From NCBI GenBank assembly GCA_021307315.1, contig JAJSPD010000011.1:806001-870000 (forward strand): a stretch of 64,000 bases of DNA, in the 5' to 3' direction. The notes beneath the pieces were generated by a model that was not told where the DNA came from, did not search any database, and saw only the letters and a program-made list of their open reading frames with translations. This document shows positions 20,103 through 30,999 of the stretch, piece by piece. Both the position numbers and the translations under genes were made by a program. Positions within the stretch are counted from its first letter, which is position 1. Every line of letters starts with the position of its first letter. The DNA comes from Bisporella sp. PMI_857 (taxonomy: Eukaryota > Ascomycota > Leotiomycetes > Helotiales > Helotiaceae).

Positions 20103-23100
20103 CTACACATCCAGGTCTTTGTCAAACAAGGCACTAATGTCTAACTGCTCTGTCTGCCATCCAAGTAACGTTGTACGAGAAGACAAAGTATCAGGGTGAT
20201 TAGTACCTATAGTCCTGGCCCGTAACATTACACATTCCTCCATTAGCTTGAGGGCATCTATACCTCGGCCTTGGTGCCTGTATGTCGACGCTAAGTTGGC
20301 CATGCTAGTCAGCGTGTCTGGATGCTCCGGCCCTAACACCCTCTTTCTCGTTTCTATCACTTGTACGTCCAAGTCTTCGGCCTCATTCCAGCGTCCCTGA
20401 TTCCGGTAGGTCGAAGCCAAGTTGGCCATGCTGGTCAGCGTGTCTGGATGTTCCGACTTTAACACCCTTTTTCTCGTCTCCATCACTTGCACCTCCAAGT
20501 TTTCGGCCTCATTCCAGCGTCCCTGATTCCAAAATGTCGAAGCCAAGTTGGCCATGCTGGTCAGCGTAGAAGGATGCTCCGGCCCTAACACCCTTTTTCT
20601 TGTCTCCATCACTTGCACCTCCAAGTTTTCGGCCTTTTTCCAGCGTCCCTGATTCCGGTAGGTCGAAGCCAAGTTGGCTATGCTGGTCAGCGTAGAAGGA
20701 TGCTTCGGCCCTAACACCCTTTTTCTCGTCTCCATCACTTGCACGTCCAAGTCTTCGGCCTCCTTCCAGCGTCCCTGATTCCGGTAGGTCGAAGCCAAGT
20801 TGCCCATGCTGGTCAGCGTAGAAGGATGCTCCGGCCCTAACACCCTCTTTCTCGTCTCCATCACTTGCACGTCCAAGTCTTCGGCCTTTTTCCAGCGTCC
20901 CTGATTCCAAAATGTCGAAGCCAAGTTGCTTATGCTGGTCAGCGTGTCAGGATGCTCCGGCCCTAAAACCCTCTTTCTCGTCTCCATCACTTGCACGTCC
21001 AAGTCTTCGGCCTCCTTCCAGCGCCCCTGATCCCGGTAGGTCGAAGCCAAGTTGCCCATGCTGGTCAGCGTGTCAGGATGCTCCGGCCCTAACACCCTCA
21101 AACTCGCCTCCATCACTTGCACGTCCAAGTCTTCGGCCTCTTTCCAGCGTCCCTGATTCCAAAATGTCGAAGCCAAGTTGCTTATGCTGGTCAGCGTGTC
21201 AGGATGCTCCGGCCTTAACACCCTTTTTCTTGTTTTCATAACTTGCACCTCCAAGTCTTCGGCCTCATTCCAGCGTCCCTGATTCCAAAATGTCGAAGCC
21301 AAGTTGCCCATGCTGGTCAGCGTGTCAGGATGCTCCGGCCCTAAAACCCTCTTTCTCGTCTCCATAACTTGCACCTCCAAGTCTTCGGCCTCTTTCCAGC
21401 GTCCCTGATTCCAAAATGTCGAAGCCAAGTTGCTTATGCTGGTCAGCGTAAAAGGATGCTCCGGCCCTAACACCCTCAAACTCGCCTCCATCACTTGCAC
21501 CTCCAAGTCTTCGGCCTTTTTCCAGCGTCCCTGATTCCAAAATGTCGAAGCCAAGTTGCTTATGCTGGTCAGCGTGTCAGGATGCTCCAGCCCTAACACC
21601 CTTTTTCTTGTTTTCATAACTTGCACCTCCAAGTCTTCGGCCTCTTTCCAGCGCCCTTGATCCCGGTAGGTCGAAGCCAAGTTGGCTATGCTGGTCAGCG
21701 TGTCAGGATGCTCCGGCCCTAACACCCTCTTTCTTGTTTTCATCACTTGCACGTCCAAGTCTTCGGCCTCTTTCCAGCGTCCCTGATTCCGGTAGGTCGA
21801 AGCCAAGCTGGCTATGCTGGTCAGCGTGTCAGGATGCTCCGGCCCTAACACCCTTTTTCTCGTCTCCATCACTTGCACCTCCAAGTCTTCGGCCTCCTTC
21901 CAGCGCCCCTGATCCCGGTAGGTCGAAGCCAAGTTGGCCATGCTGGTCAGCGTAGAAGGATGCTCCAGCCCGAGGACTCTCTCATACCTCTCCATTACTT
22001 CAACAAACGGTGCCTCAGCCTCATTATATCGCCCATCGCTAAATAGACACTCCCCAAATCTCAGCGATAGTGCAATCCTAGTCTCCCCATCTTTATCAGA
22101 TTTATCAGACATTAGTACATAACATACGTGTGGCAAATACGTTCTCCACGTAGTTCTATTTTGGTGGTCATCGTCTGGGAACACCTCCTCTAATTGTATA
22201 ATCGCCCTTTCGGTCCATTGAGCGATCAGATGATTTTGCCGAAGCCAGTTTCTCGTTGCGAGATGCACTAGTCGGTGAAGATCAAGAGCCAGGTCTGCCG
22301 CTCGCTTTATAATAAACGAATAGGCTTCGAGTGTCCCGATCGCATCTATCTCTTTTTTTCGAGACGCTCCTGCTGGAAGCAGAGACCGGGGAATGTCCTT
22401 GGGATCTATACAGGCCATAAATGATAAGTAGTCGACTGCGAGAGGATCGCGATGCCGGATCTGTTCAAACGAGATGAGCCACGTGGTAGCCACAGGGTTC
22501 TTTACATTGACATATCTCCCGTCATCCTCAAAGTCCTCGCTAAGGAGTTCAATAACGGCCTCTTCTTGATCTGCAAGAAGGGACAGATAGTCCACGAACG
22601 CAATTCCATTCTCGTTGATGTATGCTGCTGCCTGAACAATAGCGAGCGGAAGGTAGGTGAGCTCTTTTAGAAGGGCCATTGTATCTGTTCTATTATTAAC
22701 CAGATCCGGATTCATTAAGCACTTCTGTAGCAACTGGATCGCTACTTCTTCGTCCATCTCCGGTACCTCTACCACATTCTGGCGTGCGAGCTTAACGGCT
22801 GTCTTCCTGTCGCGCGTCGTGAAGACGATGCGTCCTTGTTCACTGCGTGGAAGGTAGTCGATTAGACGGCCGGATCCTGGCTCAACCCCAGCCTCCGCAA
22901 CCCACATATTAACATCGTCGGCATTGTCGAAAATCAATAGCCATGGCCGCGTGGTCTTGCTTAGATGGAGTTGGACAAGTTTCTTAACATTGGCCGTTTT
23001 ATCATCCCGACCAGCAATGTTAAGTTGCTGAGCAACATCCAGGTACGCTTGTTGAAGACTCTCTGTGTCGGTCGCAGGTATCCACAAGATGGAGCAACTC

Positions 23101-24469
23101 TGATACTTTACCCTGATTCGATAGGCCAGTTCGAGCACTAGTTGCGTTTTCCCTACTCCTCCAAGACCAGTAATTGCGATCTTAGAAGTCTGCTCTCCTA
23201 TAAAGAGCCTTTTTTCAAGCTCAGCAAGTTGATCCTCACGACCAGTGAAGTTTGGATTTTTGTTGAATGGTACTATAAATGGAATGGTATTATCTATAAA
23301 ATAGAGCTTAGCATAGACCAAGTCTGGCACAAAGACAATTACAAACAGAATAAAAAAGCCTTTGAATCAATATTCCTTATATATAGTTCAAGAAATCATA
23401 TGAAAAAAGGAGCTTTCTAGTATAGTACATTGTCTTCTTGTATCTTATAGAGATGTCCCTGCTTGACCGAGAGAGAGAAAACGCCATAATACAAATAGCG
23501 CTACTAACCTGTCTGTGCCTTCACCTTAGGGTTTATAGCACAGAGAATCCCTTTCGCATACGCGGCTGCTGCAGCGGCTGCATACGGTTGCCAGATCTTG
23601 TTCTTCTGACTGTCTCCATAGTCGCAGACTCCCCGGATTACTCCTGTCGGTAACGTATTTATAACCCCGGCTGCTTCCATTTCCAACCCAATGAGATCGT
23701 ATTTGTCTCGTAATTCATCTCGCCGGATGGGGTTCCGCATCAATGAGCCACCAGACCCAATGTTACCATACCAGACCATTGTGCGCTCAGACTCATCGCG
23801 AGGTTCCCTTGGGACTATGGTATCCTCTAATCTCGCGAACAACTTGTCCTCTGACTGACTAGGACAGAGGAATCTGCCGTCCTCATCGGCCTGCTGAACG
23901 CTCGCTAGGTAATTCGCCAATGTGTTTCCCGCTCGGAATGGCCTCTTCTTGGTAAGTTGGATATTCGCTATCGCAGATCTAACAATCGCCGGAGTCTCTG
24001 CTTGCCTGCCGTTTGGGAAGAACCCCTGCTCCGTGTCGCGCCCGAGGTCGTACTGGATTATACCAGCGCTGTCCTTATCTGGTACGCAGACAAGGACGTC
24101 GCCGAGGCGGATATCGCGAAATTTCGCAGGATGCTCGGGAGAGTGGTTAGGTAGACCAGCAGCGACTCCAACTAATAAGGCAAACCAGATATTCGAGAAG
24201 CGCGCCTTCACCTGATTCACGAGCGCAGCAGCAGCGCCAGGACCGTAGTTCTGACCGGCTGGCCACGTCGCAACCACGATCTTGTGTCCGTTGAGTTCCC
24301 CTCCAATATATATATAATCATCGCCTCGACCTGTCTCGAAGTACCCGTCGTGTTGCTTGTCGAGCATGCCCAAGGCAGCCTCCGCCTCGATTGGTAGAAC
24401 CGCCACCCAAGCGATAGTGTACTCGTCGAAATCAAGTACTTTGGTCATCGCGCTTGGATGGTGGCTCAC
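20103..24469 (-). CDS. NLR-type protein: PNP-NB-ARC-TPR
   Basis: Two exons: 24469-23509 and 23293-20103, intron 23294-23508 (215 nt; GTTAGT donor, TGCTAAGC before the TATAG acceptor), joining in frame as ...KAQT-DNTIPF. ATG at 24448 is an alternative start. Exon 1 is a purine-nucleoside-phosphorylase-like domain (YTIAWVAVLPIEAEAAL, GNIGSGGSLMRN, GLEMEAAGV). Exon 2 is an NB-ARC ATPase: P-loop GLGGVGKTQL, Walker B RPWLLIFDNADD, FTTRD, and LPLAIVQAAAYI. At least 13 near-identical 42-residue kinesin-light-chain-type TPRs follow. This is the layout of fungal STAND/NLR immune-like proteins, in which the N-terminal domain is the effector and the repeats sense ligand. All core motifs look intact. It lies head to head with the HET NLR at 25532. 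Confidence 0.9.
20218..21985 (-). repeat. 126-bp tandem repeat array encoding TPRs
   Basis: About 13 full units plus a degenerate last one. Units are almost identical (TLTS...NLAST..NQGRWKEAEDL.VQVM) and vary mainly at a few codons: TYRD/TYRN/TFWN, SIA/SMG/SIS, and METRK/MEASL. The DNA is equally homogeneous. Confidence 0.9.
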
Positions 24470-25531
24470 GTAGAATGCTTGATGACGCGATTTATGGGCA
24501 CTTGATGGTTAGCATTGGAGCCTCGTCGAGACAAAAGGTAATTTGGGTGACGTTGCACAAAGTGTCAAAAAAGCGGGGCGCGGGGCGCGGGGTCTCACGG
24601 CGATCTCCAGTCCGTGCATTGGCTAGCCCAAGTGAAACCCACTTCGACAGCATCAATTATTCCTTAATAAGTATATCAAAGAAGGAGCATCACGAATAAC
24701 ATAAACGCTATAGGTCAAGAAGTCCGGTTCAACATCCTACGTCTTGCGACAGGCATATACGTTAGTTTATTTGACCGCTAGAGCCTATCAACAGTGATGT
24801 TCGCCTGACAGGGAACGTCGGTTATTAGAGTGCAGATATATTGGCATATGATAATCAAAGAAACCAAGACTTATAACGTCCCTCCCTACGTAGCGAGAAA
24901 CCCACCGTGCCGAGAAAATTGAGGGATACTTTGACTTTAAACATATTTAAATCTGTGCACACATCCAAATATCCCATATTGTTATTTGAGCCGTACCCCG
25001 TGGCCACTCCTGAACACTCTGCGCCTCTCCCACCAGAAAATTATGTTCGCGTTGTACCTCGAATCGAAGCGATTAACGAGGTTTGGTTAGGGTATAACGA
25101 CCCCCTCACTCTCCCCGCATTTCATGAATTGAAGAATAAATGTCAGCCTAAGATTTAAGGCTAGACAATTCGAAAATATCAAAAATTAAAGCTTGGACCC
25201 CAGATTACTGATTGTACTTTTCCGTTATTCACTGTGCTATTCCTTCAGCTCCCCCTCAGCGACATGAACACACACCCATGCTCAATCGAGAGTGGCTTCG
25301 AATATCTACATCCTGTCCCATATGACTTCCTGAGCTCCTGCGGTAAGCCTGTGCGATTGGCAGGTCTTCCGTGGTGATGCTCGTTGATGTCATTACCGCG
25401 AGGCTGCCGCTCAGGGCGCCAACCTCAACGCGACGTCTTCTCCAACCTTCACCTCACTCTACATCTATGCTCTTTCAACGGCTCAGCTACCGAGAACCCT
25501 TCCTCCTGCGATCCTCGAACCTAGTCGAATA
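24470..25531. other. divergent intergenic region between two NLR genes
   Basis: 1.06 kb shared promoter region. It contains one arm (24875-25060) of an inverted repeat whose other arm is at 29437-29621. A short open frame at 24907-25158 overlaps the arm and is not convincing as a gene. Confidence 0.5.
24875..25060 (+). repeat. inverted-repeat arm A flanking the HET NLR
   Basis: Shares TACGTAGCGAGAAACCC, CCGTGGCCACT and AGAAAATTA(T/C)GTTCG blocks in order with the reverse complement of 29437-29621. It ends about 470 bp before the HET start codon. Confidence 0.65.
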
Positions 25532-28500
25532 ATGCGTCTGCTACAGTACAACAACGATGGCGACTTCAGCCTGACTGAGTTCTTTGAAGGCGATATACCC
25601 AAGAAGTATGCTATACTTTCGCACAGATGGGGAGCGGAGGAGGTCACTTTCAAGGATCTGACAGACGGCACGAGTAAAGGCAAGGGTGGCTACGGCAAGA
25701 TACAGTTCTGCGGAGAACAGGCGAGGCGTGACGGTTTACAATACTTTTGGGTGGACACCTGCTGTATCGATAAATCTAATGCCGTCGAGCTTCAGGAAGC
25801 TATCAACTCGATGTTTCGCTGGTACCGGGATGCGACCAAGTGCTACGTTTATCTGCCAGATGTTTCGCGACCTCGAACCGATTCGGCTGATGGGTCTAAC
25901 GAGGCCTGGGAACTGACATTTCGAAAAAGTATATGGTTCTCACGAGGCTGGACTCTGCAAGAGCTTATTGCGCCGGCGTCAGTCGACTTCTTCTCAGAAG
26001 AGGGGGAGCTATTAGGCAATAAGGCCTCCCTAGAACGACATATCTGCGAGGTAACAGGCATTCCAGCCAGTGCCCTTCGAGGGAGCCCTTTGTCTGACTT
26101 CAGCGTCGCTGAGCGATTATCGTGGGCTGCAAGTCGTGAGACCTTTCGCCAGGAAGACAAGGCATACTCGCTACTAGGCATTTTCGACGTCAACATGTCG
26201 CTCATCTACAGCGAAGGGAGAGATAGAGCGTTGCAACGACTCCGAGAAGAGATTGATAAGGCCTCAAAAGGCGCGTCTTGCTCTTTTTCTATAAGCACTC
26301 ATCGAGAGGAAAGATAAATCTGGGTGTTTAAGAAGCTGCTGACTTTATCAGGGTTCAAGCGCGAAGACTTCTCAATCTCCTTCAGCCTCTCTGATGTTTC
26401 CGACGTCGAACACTTCGTGGCCAGGGAAGATGAGCTCTCGAAAATACACAAGACACTCAAAGGCGATGGCTCCCGTCGAGCAGTTGTTCTTCACGGTCTA
26501 GGCGGAATCGGCAAGACACAGCTTAGTATTGCATATGCGAAGCGGCACAAGGACAATTACTCGGCAATACTCTGGTTGAGCATCAAAGACGAGGATTCTC
26601 TGAAGCAGAGCTTTGTTAAGTTAGCTAAGCAAATATCAAGAGAACACCCGTCGGCTATCCGGTTTAGCAACATGGATACGAACCAAAACCTTGATGAGGT
26701 AGTTGATTCTGTTAAGTCGTGGCTGAGTCTGCCTAATAACACACGGTGGCTGATGATCTACGACAACTACGACAACCCTAAACTATCTGGTGGGACGGAT
26801 CCTACGGCTGTGGATATCAGAAAGTTCCTTCCCGAATCATATCAAGGGTCAATTATCATCACAACGCGGTCATCGGACGTCAGAATAGGTCATCCTATCC
26901 AAATTCGAAAGCTAGGAAATGTGGATGAAGGTCTTGAGATTCTGTTAAACGCATCGAGACGACAAGGGCTGATAATGGGTAGGGATGTTCTAGATTTAAT
27001 ATTACTTTTCTAACCTTAAAATGCTAGATCCCGATGCTATGAAACTTGCGCAGGAATTGGATGGATTTCCACTTGCATTAGCTACTGCTGGAGCATACCT
27101 CGATCAAACAGCGAGGAGTTTCTCAGACTATCTTCGTTTATACAAGGAGTCATGGGTGAGACTCAAGGAGATAAGTCCTGAGCTAAGCTCGTACGAAGAC
27201 CGAACGCTCTATTCGACATGGCAAATCTCATTTGATAATATCAAACAGCGGAACCCCCTCTCGGCAAACCTCCTTCGCTTATGGGCGTATTTTGACAACC
27301 AGGATCTTTGGTTTGAGCTTCTTCGACATAGCGGTTCTGAGGACCCCGAATGGCTACGAGAGCTCACTAAAGACGAGTTAAGCTTCGACGGTGCGGTGCG
27401 AGTCTTGAGTAACCTTGGGCTAGTGGAAGTAGCCACGTCTTCACAGGAATGGATCGAGTCTAAAGGGTATAGCATTCATGGATGTGTTCACTCCTGGACC
27501 ATTCATGCTCTGAACCAAGAGTGGGATTGCGATCTAGCTAGGCTAGCTGTGAAGTTTGTGGGAGCACATGTCCCCACAGAGAAGGAAGGTCAGCCATGGC
27601 TAATACAGCGTCGACTTCTCCAACACGCAGCGAGATGCTCATATATGTTTTCAAATAGCTTGGTAGCAAACGATGGGCTAGCAGATGAATGCCATAACCT
27701 GGGTCTCCTCTACGCCGACCAGGGCAAGCTTGTCGAGGCCGAGCAGATGTACCAGCGGGCGCTACAAGGCTACGAGAAGGTATGGGGTCCGGACCACACG
27801 TCGACGCTCGCTATGGTTAATAACCTGGGAAACCTCTATAGGAACCAGGACAAGCTGGTCGAGGCCGAGCAGATGTACCAGCGGGCGCTGCATGGCTACG
27901 AGAAGGTATGGGGTCCGGCCCACATGTTAACGCTCTCTACGGTTATTAACCTAGGGAACTTTTACGTTCACCAGGGCAAGCTAGTCGAGGCCGAGCAGAT
28001 GTACCAGCAGGCGCTGCATGGCTATGAGAAGGCATGGGGTTCGGACTACACGTCCACGCTCGACACTGTCCACAACCTAGGTCTCCTCTACAAGAACCAG
28101 GGCAAGCTTGTCGAGGCCGAGCAGATGTACCAGCGGGCGCTGCAAGGCTACGAGAAGGTATGGGGTCCAGACCACATGTCGACGCTCGCTACGGTCAACA
28201 ACCTGGGGAACGTCTACACCGACCAGGGCAAGCTGGTCGAGGCCGAGCAGATGTACCAGCGGGCGCTACAAGGCTACGAGAAGGCATGGGGTCCGGACCA
28301 CATGTCGACGCTCGCTACTGCCAACAACCTGGGTCTCCTCTACATAAACCAAGGCAAGCTAGTCGAAGCCGAGCAGATGTACCAGCGGGCGCTGCATGGC
28401 TACGAGAACGCGATCGGTCCGGACCACACGTCGACGCTCTCTACGGTCAACAACGTAGGTCTCCTCTACAGGAACCAAGGCAAGCTAGTCGAGGCCGAGC

Positions 28501-29009
28501 AGATGTACCAGCAGGCGCTGCATGGCTACGAGAAGGCATTGGGTCCAGAGCACACGTCGACGCTCGCTACGGCCAACGACCTGGGTCTCGTCTACGCCGA
28601 CCAGGGCAAGCTGGTCGAGGCCGAGCAGATGTACCAGCGGGCGCTACAAGGCTACGAGAACGCGATCGGTCCAGATAATATCACCACTTATGTCCCAGCG
28701 CTAAACGCGATCTTGAACCTAGGCCGTCTCTTCGAACGTCAAGCTGATCTAGCGAAGGCCAGGACTATGTTTTCAAGAGCGTTGCGTGGGTATGAGCAAG
28801 TCTTCGGACTTGAACATGCTAATTCCGCGACTTTGCGGGACAAGTTATGTACTTTGGATGCCGTGGTTGAGAACAAGGCCCCAGCAAAAATAGAAGAGCG
28901 TGCGGGCGACCTGCCAACAGGATCGTCGCATCCTGGTAGCAAAAACCCTCCCTCAACATCAAAACGGCACAAGTTGTTTCGAAAGCTTGGCCTAAGGGCC
29001 CGTACTTGA
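25532..29009 (+). CDS. NLR-type protein: HET-NB-ARC-TPR, with one in-frame stop
   Basis: Residues 1-150 are a HET domain (YAILSHRWG, YFWVDTCCIDK, SRGWTLQELIAP), the cell-death effector of heterokaryon incompatibility proteins. A TAA at 26315-26317 interrupts the frame, which otherwise continues unchanged into an NB-ARC module: LHGLGGIGKTQL, RWLMIYDNYDNP, SIIITTRSSD. An intron at 26979-27027 (49 nt; GTAGGG donor, CTAAC branch, TGCTAG acceptor) joins ...LIM-DPDAM in frame and leads to LDGFPLALATAGAYL. Eight regular 42-residue TPRs (QGKLVEAEQMYQRAL) and a diverged ninth follow. The TAA may be a RIP-type nonsense mutation, or the locus may make a HET-only protein and a separate NB-ARC-TPR protein; no convincing intron removing the stop was found. 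Confidence 0.85.
27690..28825 (+). repeat. 126-bp tandem repeat array encoding TPRs of the HET NLR
   Basis: Eight units with constant AAGCT(T/A/G)GTCGAGGCCGAGCA-type cores and variable LLY/NLY/NVY, WGP/IGP and DH/EH positions. Confidence 0.85.
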
Positions 29010-29717
29010 CCTGTGGCTCTACAGCGAACACCTCATGTATAATAGTTTTTTCTCCACATATTTATGCTAAAAATGATTTTCTAGTCATGCAACTTACCTT
29101 TGAGTGTATATATCCAGAGGCTGTGGAGGGACGCTAATTTATGCTTGCAATAATTACATAAGTGAAAATTCAGTCACTTGGTCTGGTAATCATGTGCAAT
29201 GTGGGGCCGCTTGATTTGAGGTTCCCACCAGGGTGGCGCGATCTAGCATGATATTGCACGCTACGGTAACCACAAAAGCCGATAATAACTTCCAGCTTTG
29301 ATAAGAAGGCCTTGAAGCTTTAATGCGACTCTTTTATGCATATAACAGGAGAGATAAAAGCTAGATAATCGAGCTGTTCTTGAGAAAGTCTATTATATTA
29401 TAAAATGAGACTACCCGTAAATCAGTCGCCAGGGCGACGACACGAACGTAATTTTCTAGTGGTATCGGCTCACGGTGTTTAGTAGTGGCCACGGAAGATA
29501 ACTTATATATAAATTTATAGAACATATTGATATGTGTATAGGGTTTTAGTTGCTCAAAGTTAAAGTACTTGTTATTTTTGTCTCGGTACGGCGGGTTTCT
29601 CGCTACGTAAGGATGGACGTTAGTCATTAAGCCAAGTTGTTATTAATTATCAGGTTACATAATGACTATTCCCAATCACTAAACTTCACTGTCCGGTACG
29701 TTGCACTTATAAGATAT
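29010..29717. other. intergenic stretch with inverted-repeat arm B
   Basis: Apart from the repeat arm, AT-rich and without a gene. Confidence 0.5.
29437..29621 (-). repeat. inverted-repeat arm B flanking the HET NLR
   Basis: Inverted partner of 24875-25060; begins about 430 bp after the NLR stop. The arms are clearly diverged, so old. Confidence 0.65.
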
Positions 29718-30746
29718 TCATCCATGCCTTGGATTCCCAAGTCTTTCGTCATATCCAGACAGCATACCTGCTCCCGAGGATGGACGAACAAGCTGATCAA
29801 ATAGATTGATGTGCCGCGTGGCTATAACCATGGCCTGCAAATACTGGCAGAAGGACTTGTCTCCTTTTACCTTATCCACCCTTTCCTACGCAAGACAAAC
29901 GTTTGTTACCTCGCTGGCCTTGGCTACCTTTATCTTATTTAGCTTCTCCATCACCTCCGAATAATCTAACCAAAAGATTTGAGACTGGCCCGCTGATAGC
30001 TCTCGTTGGTTTGTGATCTGTATACCGGAGCCGTCCTGGGAAGAGACTGAGGAAGTCTCCAGGAGCAATAGCGGCTAATGGAGCAACAGCAAGGAGTTCG
30101 ATTGAGGCAGTCTTGTTGCTGAAAGTTCGTTTTGTTGGATTGGCTTTCGTAAGGAATTAGGCTAACGTAAATAGACCTATTGCGGTCGAGTTGACTTTTG
30201 ATACCATAGCGGAGAACATGGATGTTCGATTGTGTAGAAGTAGGTTTCAGGCTGTAATTGGCCAAGAAATCCTTGTGTTCTGTCGATCCTTGGCCCCAAA
30301 AGCTTAAATCGTCTTCCCAGCACACAAAATCATGTAATCTGAAGCATAGAGTCATGTAATCAACAGGATCCGGCTCGACAGGAGAACTTTGATGAGCAGA
30401 AGCACATAACTGAACAGAATTTCCGGAAGACTCGAGTACTGCTCTGGTTTCTGTCAGGTGCCAGGATGTCACGTGCTGAGTGGCAATGAAGTGGCGCTCG
30501 GTAAAGGCACTGAGACTTGGCATGTATGGGCACGTAGGGAGTCGCCAGGGGTTCGGAGGGTATAAGTAGAGGACTCGGGACGTATTAGAAAGGGTAGAGA
30601 TTAGTCTTTGTTCAATATGAGTTGATTGGTGCCACACTGCTCCAGCACGTTACAGTTTCCAAAGCTATATTTGTTGAAGTAAGTACAGAGTATTGAGTGA
30701 ATGCAGAGTTCACCAAGCACATTCGCATCATATCCTGAAGCTCCAT
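29718..30746 (-). pseudogene. unrecognised fungal hypothetical protein, split by solo LTR-J and frameshifted
   Basis: Minus-strand ATG at 30746 opens MELQDMMRMCLVNSAF and runs to the LTR-J insertion; with the LTR and one GTTTC duplication discounted the frame continues as ETRAVLESSGNSV. Downstream, segments PGRLRYTDHKPTRAI and WLDYSEVMEKLNKIKVAKA lie in different frames, so one-base shifts have occurred, and a TAG replaces a likely Trp after NVCLA. The last readable residues end at TGA 29718. I do not recognise the domain with certainty; the composition looks like a multi-copy hypothetical family of filamentous ascomycetes. Confidence 0.6.
30452..30654. repeat. solo LTR-J (203 bp)
   Basis: TGTCAGGTGCCAGG...CAGCACGTTACA, duplication GTTTC on both sides (30447-30451, 30655-30659). 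A second copy, inverted, is at 57855-58057. Confidence 0.9.
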
Positions 30747-30999
30747 TTTAACGGGCTCATGGCAAGTTGCAACATCTGCTCTGTGTTACATACCTCTGTG
30801 GGCTTTATCGTGGCAAGAAATTCAACTCCTCCACGACTTATTCACAAACAGACTTATAGAACCGCTGTACTCTATTCTTTGGCACTAGCCCTGCGCATGT
30901 TCATTCCCAAGTAGCATTCTCCATATTATTACATTTTTCAGATATCTGGTACTGCGAACACTCGACAAGGCGCTCCCCGTAGCTGCAATTCCTTTTTAG

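Noticed and set aside
20912..21955. Plus-strand open frames opposite the TPR array (Ser/Pro/Cys-rich)
   Set aside because: They repeat with the same period as the minus-strand TPR gene and are antisense shadows.
20218..21985. Regular 126-bp array that at first resembles a CRISPR-like or satellite array
   Set aside because: It is in frame throughout and encodes TPR units of one protein; there are no spacers.
24907..25158. 83-codon frame between the NLR genes
   Set aside because: It overlaps the inverted-repeat arm and its counterpart at 29361-29627 is not conserved as protein.
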